From CAVRXT01 sp963725655 (lineage in GTDB: Bacteria; Acidobacteriota; Terriglobia; Acidiferrales; UBA7541): a stretch of 64,000 nucleotides of DNA. The notes below the pieces were generated by a model. It was not told where the DNA came from and ran no database searches. It saw only the letters and a list, made by a program, of their open reading frames with translations. Location of the stretch: positions 2,170,001 to 2,234,000 of the forward strand of contig CAVRYY010000001.1 of assembly GCA_963725655.1 (NCBI GenBank). Direction: 5' to 3'. Of this stretch, positions 61,037 to 64,000 are shown piece after piece (positions within the stretch are counted from its first letter, which is position 1; each line of letters starts with the position of its first letter). The translations under genes and the position numbers were made by a program.

Positions 61037-61078
61037 GTGACAGGTTGAAAGATAAATACCGCCCAGACAACCTGTCAC
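61037..61078. terminator. Hairpin between convergent genes (bidirectional terminator)
   Basis: GTGACAGGTTG (61037-61047) and CAACCTGTCAC (61068-61078) form an 11-pair stem around a 20-base loop. It sits between the response regulator and the minus-strand gene ending at 61089, so it could end both. No strong T tract on either strand. Confidence 0.5.
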
Positions 61079-61088
61079 GCGTTTGTGG

Positions 61089-61319
61089 CTATGCTTTTGC
61101 GGCCTTGGCAACGGCCTTCTTGCGACGGCCTCCCCGGCGCGGCTTGACGGGATGTTCCGGGGCTTCACCGATCAGTTCTGCCACCCAAATGCTGGTGACG
61201 AATTTCTTGGAGCCGTAGTCTTCGAAGTCAATTGTGGTGCGTTCGGAATTGGACTCCATGACGACTCCCATGCCGTACAATTCGTGCTTGATGGCTTGGC
61301 CTTCGATTAGGACCTGCAC
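61089..61319 (-). CDS. Small basic tudor-like protein
   Basis: A 76-residue protein. The first 50 residues (VLIEGQAIKHELYGMGVVMESNSERTTIDFEDYGSKKFVTSI in pieces) resemble the small SH3/tudor-like fold seen at the UvrD/PcrA C-terminus, which contacts RNA polymerase. The last 25 residues are a Lys/Arg/Ala tail (PRRGGRRKKAVAKAAKA). GTG 61319 has GGAGG five bases before it. Function unknown, but a nucleic-acid or RNA-polymerase link is likely by inference. Confidence 0.7.
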   Translation of the reverse strand: MQVLIEGQAIKHELYGMGVVMESNSERTTIDFEDYGSKKFVTSIWVAELIGEAPEHPVKPRRGGRRKKAVAKAAKA

Positions 61320-61436
61320 AATGTCCTCCTTGGAAATTTATGAGTTCGCCCGGCGAAAACTGTGCGCTTATCGAGACGGATAAGCATTCGCGAAAAGCTT
61401 AGGGAGCTACAATGGCCACTTCCCGGCCGGGGAATG

Positions 61437-61482
61437 AAAAAAAGGGCGGAAACCCAGTGCGAAAGACACGGAATCCCCGCCC
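61437..61482 (-). terminator. Rho-independent terminator of cspA
   Basis: On the minus strand, GGGCGG (61477-61482 in plus coordinates) pairs with CCGCCC (61444-61449) and is followed by seven T (61437-61443). It lies directly downstream of cspA. Confidence 0.8.
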
Positions 61483-61490
61483 GGACGACG

Positions 61491-61694
61491 TTAGAGGCTA
61501 ACCACGTTCTCGGCCTGCAAGCCTTTTGGGCCCTTCTTGACTTCGAACTCCACCGCTTGGCCTTCGTTCAGAGTCTTGTATCCGTCAGACTGGATAGCAG
61601 AAAAGTGAACGAAAACATCTTCACCACTCTGGCGTTGGATGAACCCATAACCCTTGCTGGCGTTGAACCACTTGACTGTGCCTTGTTCTTTCAC
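61491..61694 (-). CDS. cspA: Cold-shock protein
   Basis: A 67-residue single-domain RNA chaperone. VKWFNASKGYGFIQ and VFVHFSAIQSDGYKTLNEGQ are the RNP1 and RNP2-containing segments, and LQAENV ends the fold. Length and composition are standard. GTG 61694 has GAGG about nine bases before it. It is followed by the strong terminator at 61437-61482. Confidence 0.96.
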   Translation of the reverse strand: MKEQGTVKWFNASKGYGFIQRQSGEDVFVHFSAIQSDGYKTLNEGQAVEFEVKKGPKGLQAENVVSL

Positions 61695-61798
61695 TTCAGG
61701 TTACCTCGTAGATTGAAGCTATTTGTGTCTCGAGTCGGCCTCTGATCGTCCGAGAACTGATGAATCCCGTCACGCCGGAGACGCGCCGGGGTTACACG

Positions 61799-61829
61799 AA
61801 AAAAGGCCACAGGGCGTTGCCCTGCAGCC
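61799..61829 (-). terminator. Rho-independent terminator after lgt
   Basis: On the minus strand, GGCTGCAGGGC (61819-61829) and GCCCTGTGGCC (61805-61815) form an 11-pair stem (two wobbles) with a 3-base loop, followed by six T (61799-61804). It lies 140 bases downstream of lgt and upstream of cspA. Confidence 0.75.
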
Positions 61830-61970
61830 TCTGGACCGTGTCAAAAGGGATCACAAGAGCAACAAACGCGGCTAGATAGTAGCACAAAACGGGTAGATTT
61901 CCAACCCCAAGCTTTGGAGCCCGCGGCGTCCGGAAACGGGGCGGACGTCGGTCTGGGCCACCCCGGGTCC

Positions 61971-62768
61971 CTAGGCTGGCCGCTTGACCGCAAACAGCGT
62001 GAGGCCTAAGAGCAGGCAGGCCAGGCTCGCGATTTGAGCGTTGGTGAGGCCTAGGAAAACCTTTGGATTGATGCGGATAAACTCAACCAGGAATCGAGAA
62101 ACGCCGCTCAGGATCAGGAATAATGCAAAAAGCGAGCCGGATTTATGGGCAATCCCTGCGTTTGTCCGGGTGTGAGTCGCTGCAGATTCCTGAATGGCCG
62201 GCGCTACGAACCACTTTGACCCTAAGTGCCTTAGTATTAGGAAGATGACGATCGCGGCGGCAAGCTCATACAAAGGCGTGGGGTGAACGTGCTCAGTCGT
62301 CGGCACCAAGCCGTTCGGGAAGCTCATTCCCCACGGCAGGGACGTCGGAATACCGTAGTCCCCGTCTCCTGATAGGAAGCAGCCGATCCGTCCAACCCCG
62401 TAGCCTAGCGCGGCAGCGGGCGAAGCCACGTCGCACAGCCTCAGAAAAGGGATCTGGTACCGGCGGGCAAGAAAGGCAAACGCGGCAATCCCGGCAATCA
62501 AGCCGCCGAACCAAGCGAAGCCGAATTGGCTGAAGAGTTCGCTGGCCGGGTGAGCGACTAGCTCGCGCGGGTTTTCGAGCACGTGATAGAGCTTGGCACC
62601 GACAATGCCTGCTGTAGCGGGCAGTCCCACCAGGGTTTCGGCCTCAATCGGAAGCCCCCACCTTCGCAGGTCGACATGCAGCACTGCGAAGGCGACCAGC
62701 ATGGCAGTGGCGACAAGCAGCCCGAACGTGGGAACTGTGAGCGGTCCTAGGTGGAGAAATGGAAGCAC
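61971..62768 (-). CDS. lgt: Prolipoprotein diacylglyceryl transferase
   Basis: A 265-residue polytopic inner-membrane enzyme that adds diacylglycerol to the lipobox cysteine of prolipoproteins. Helices start at LPFLHLGPLTVPTFGLLVAT. The signature GRIGCFLSGDGDYG (about residues 126-139) includes the conserved Arg. The periplasmic loop contains HPTPLYELAAA and the last helix ends LLGLTLFAVKRPA. GTG 62768 is the start. Next to it on the same strand is an EcsC-like gene, ending 50 bases upstream. Confidence 0.93.
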   Translation of the reverse strand: MLPFLHLGPLTVPTFGLLVATAMLVAFAVLHVDLRRWGLPIEAETLVGLPATAGIVGAKLYHVLENPRELVAHPASELFSQFGFAWFGGLIAGIAAFAFLARRYQIPFLRLCDVASPAAALGYGVGRIGCFLSGDGDYGIPTSLPWGMSFPNGLVPTTEHVHPTPLYELAAAIVIFLILRHLGSKWFVAPAIQESAATHTRTNAGIAHKSGSLFALFLILSGVSRFLVEFIRINPKVFLGLTNAQIASLACLLLGLTLFAVKRPA

Positions 62769-62820
62769 GATGACCTAACCATGGTAGCAGATGGCAATTC
62801 GCCGCAGCGAGCGGTGGCAG

Positions 62821-63531
62821 CTAATCGCTGTATCGATGACGTAGCGAAGCAGTTGCGGTTGCGCCGGCCACGGGCGGAACCCGGTAATAGGACTGCCGGC
62901 GGAGCAGATGCTGGTCGCGAAAGTGCTTTTTTGCGCGGCGTCCCCATTCGCGGATGAAAAAGTAGTTGAGCCCGCCGCCCAGCACGCCGCTGGCAAAGGG
63001 AATTGCCCGAGCGGCCCATTTCTCAGCGGACTCGGCGCCCACGCGAACCGCGATACGCTCCATCACCCGGGGAACAAAGCGCTCGACCAGTTCCTTCTGG
63101 ATGAAGTCTCGGCCGAGATCCACGCCGGCGGCGCTGGCGGCAGCGACCCACAGCTCGGCGGATTCGGCGGGCGTGGCGTACTCAAATCCGTAGATCAGAC
63201 TGAGCTTTTGCAGCATGCGCATGGCGATCGCAGCAAGCAGGCTTACATCCGGCACCAGGGTCATGAAACCGCCCAGGCCGACGCCCGCGCCCTCGAGCAG
63301 CGCCAATTTTTTGGAGCTGGTGATGGTTTTATCGGCGATCGAGTCGACGATGTCCATGCGCTGAAGGAACATTTCATCAAAGGACTGAATCGGCAAACGA
63401 TGCGCGGTCTGCAGGTGAGCCAGAAATTTCTCGGGCTTCACGCCAAAGCCGGAATAGGTGCGGCCCAGGCCAGCCATGACGGCCCGTCGGAAAAGTCCGG
63501 AGTTTTTTGCGCGCCTTTGTTTGCCAAGCAT
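62821..63531 (-). CDS. EcsC-family protein
   Basis: A 236-residue protein with hydrophobic stretches around KLALLEGAGVGLGGFMTLVPDVSLLAAIAMRM (in pieces, about residues 73-105) and RAIPFASGVLGGGLNYFF. The N-terminus is positively charged (LGKQRRAKNSGLFRRAV). The pattern matches the EcsC family, often part of an ABC-type cluster, though no EcsA/EcsB lies nearby. It is membrane-associated; function uncertain. ATG 63531. Confidence 0.75.
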   Translation of the reverse strand: MLGKQRRAKNSGLFRRAVMAGLGRTYSGFGVKPEKFLAHLQTAHRLPIQSFDEMFLQRMDIVDSIADKTITSSKKLALLEGAGVGLGGFMTLVPDVSLLAAIAMRMLQKLSLIYGFEYATPAESAELWVAAASAAGVDLGRDFIQKELVERFVPRVMERIAVRVGAESAEKWAARAIPFASGVLGGGLNYFFIREWGRRAKKHFRDQHLLRRQSYYRVPPVAGATATASLRHRYSD

Positions 63532-63677
63532 ATTTCTATTGTATGCGATCTAACGCCCAAGTGTTGCCCGAAAAGGCCGACGCGGCGGGGAGAATTTGCG
63601 AGCGCCACTTCTCGCGGAAGGGAGTATACTGACGTCATCTAGCAAGCTTGGGCAGCCGTTCTGATTTGGAGGCCCCT

Positions 63678-64000
63678 ATGATGACCGCCTTCCGTTTTTG
63701 GATTCGACTCTCGGCGTCCGCATTGCTCGTACTTTGGCTGACGACTCCTGCGCTCGCGCAACATGGTGGTGGCGGGCATGCAGGCGGCGGTGGCATGAGC
63801 GGCGGTGGCGGCATGAGTGGTGGCGGAGGTATGGGCGGCCGTTCTGGCGGCGGCGCAGGCCCTGCTGCGGCGAGTCGGCCTTCCGGTCACGCTGCGGCGC
63901 CTGCTGCTAGCAATCGGCCCGCGCCGCGGGTAGCGCCTGCACCCAAGGGCGCCGCGCCAGCAGCGACGAATTCGGCGAAGAACACGTCTACGTCCGGATA
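63678..64000 (+). CDS. Gly-rich secreted protein, 3' end cut off by window edge
   Basis: About 107 residues before the edge. TTGGAGG precedes ATG 63678. Residues 1-27 are a signal peptide (RFWIRLSASALLVLWLTTPALA) and the mature part is Gly/Met/Ser repeats (HGGGGHAGGGGMSGGGGM) followed by Ala/Pro. It could be a glycine-rich secreted or surface protein; no domain is visible in the remaining part. Confidence 0.75.
   Translation, partial: MMTAFRFWIRLSASALLVLWLTTPALAQHGGGGHAGGGGMSGGGGMSGGGGMGGRSGGGAGPAAASRPSGHAAAPAASNRPAPRVAPAPKGAAPAATNSAKNTSTSG

Overview
The window looks like a chromosomal segment of a high-GC, Gram-negative bacterium, most probably an acidobacterium (Acidobacteriota, Terriglobia-like). 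This is inferred from the mix of families: a DUF1844 protein, DUF2911, a DUF2934/Hsp20-like protein, SBBP plus choice-of-anchor-D secreted proteins, a YVTN propeller, a YpdA-type reductase, an N-acylamino-acid racemase paired with a COG3375-type GNAT, and a complete Tol-Pal operon implying an outer membrane. No rRNA, tRNA, CRISPR array or intact insertion sequence was recognised.

Regions 0-36 kb are mostly housekeeping. In order: a truncated MBL hydrolase, DUF1844, mazG, GNAT and racemase, an IPMDH-family dehydrogenase, rhomboid, recO-glyQ-glyS with overlapping start/stop codons, ppdK-udk, rpiA, a single-chain LptF-LptG permease, a GH57 glycosidase, a 1519-residue secreted repeat protein, a YVTN propeller, a DAHP synthase, DUF2911, a methyltransferase, endonuclease IV, leuS and guaA. 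Region 34.9-48.4 kb holds an XRE regulator, a sigma/anti-sigma/Spy-like module, a type II NADH dehydrogenase, ssb, the operon tolQ-tolR-tonB/tolA-tolB-pal-cpoB (minus strand), miaB, a DUF151 nuclease and parA-parB. Region 48.4-53 kb carries small redox and xenobiotic genes: ypdA, an ArsR-SRPBCC pair with a palindrome over its start codon, a cupin and a FAD monooxygenase.

From about 52.8 to 60.2 kb the character changes. Gene density falls, and a few small unrecognised genes, some with strong ribosome-binding sites, surround a degenerate non-coding tandem array at about 55.49-57.66 kb. The array has about 15 units of roughly 135 bp. Each unit begins with a short hairpin (TGGCGC, loop, GCGCCA) followed by ATCGGAATGAGGGAT-like sequence. 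A second repeat of 2.3 units of about 150 bp at 53.23-53.57 kb carries the same hairpin core on the opposite strand. I know of no described element that matches, and this pair is the best candidate here for something undescribed. The window closes with a NarL-type response regulator, a small basic protein, cspA, lgt, an EcsC-like protein and the start of a Gly-rich secreted protein.
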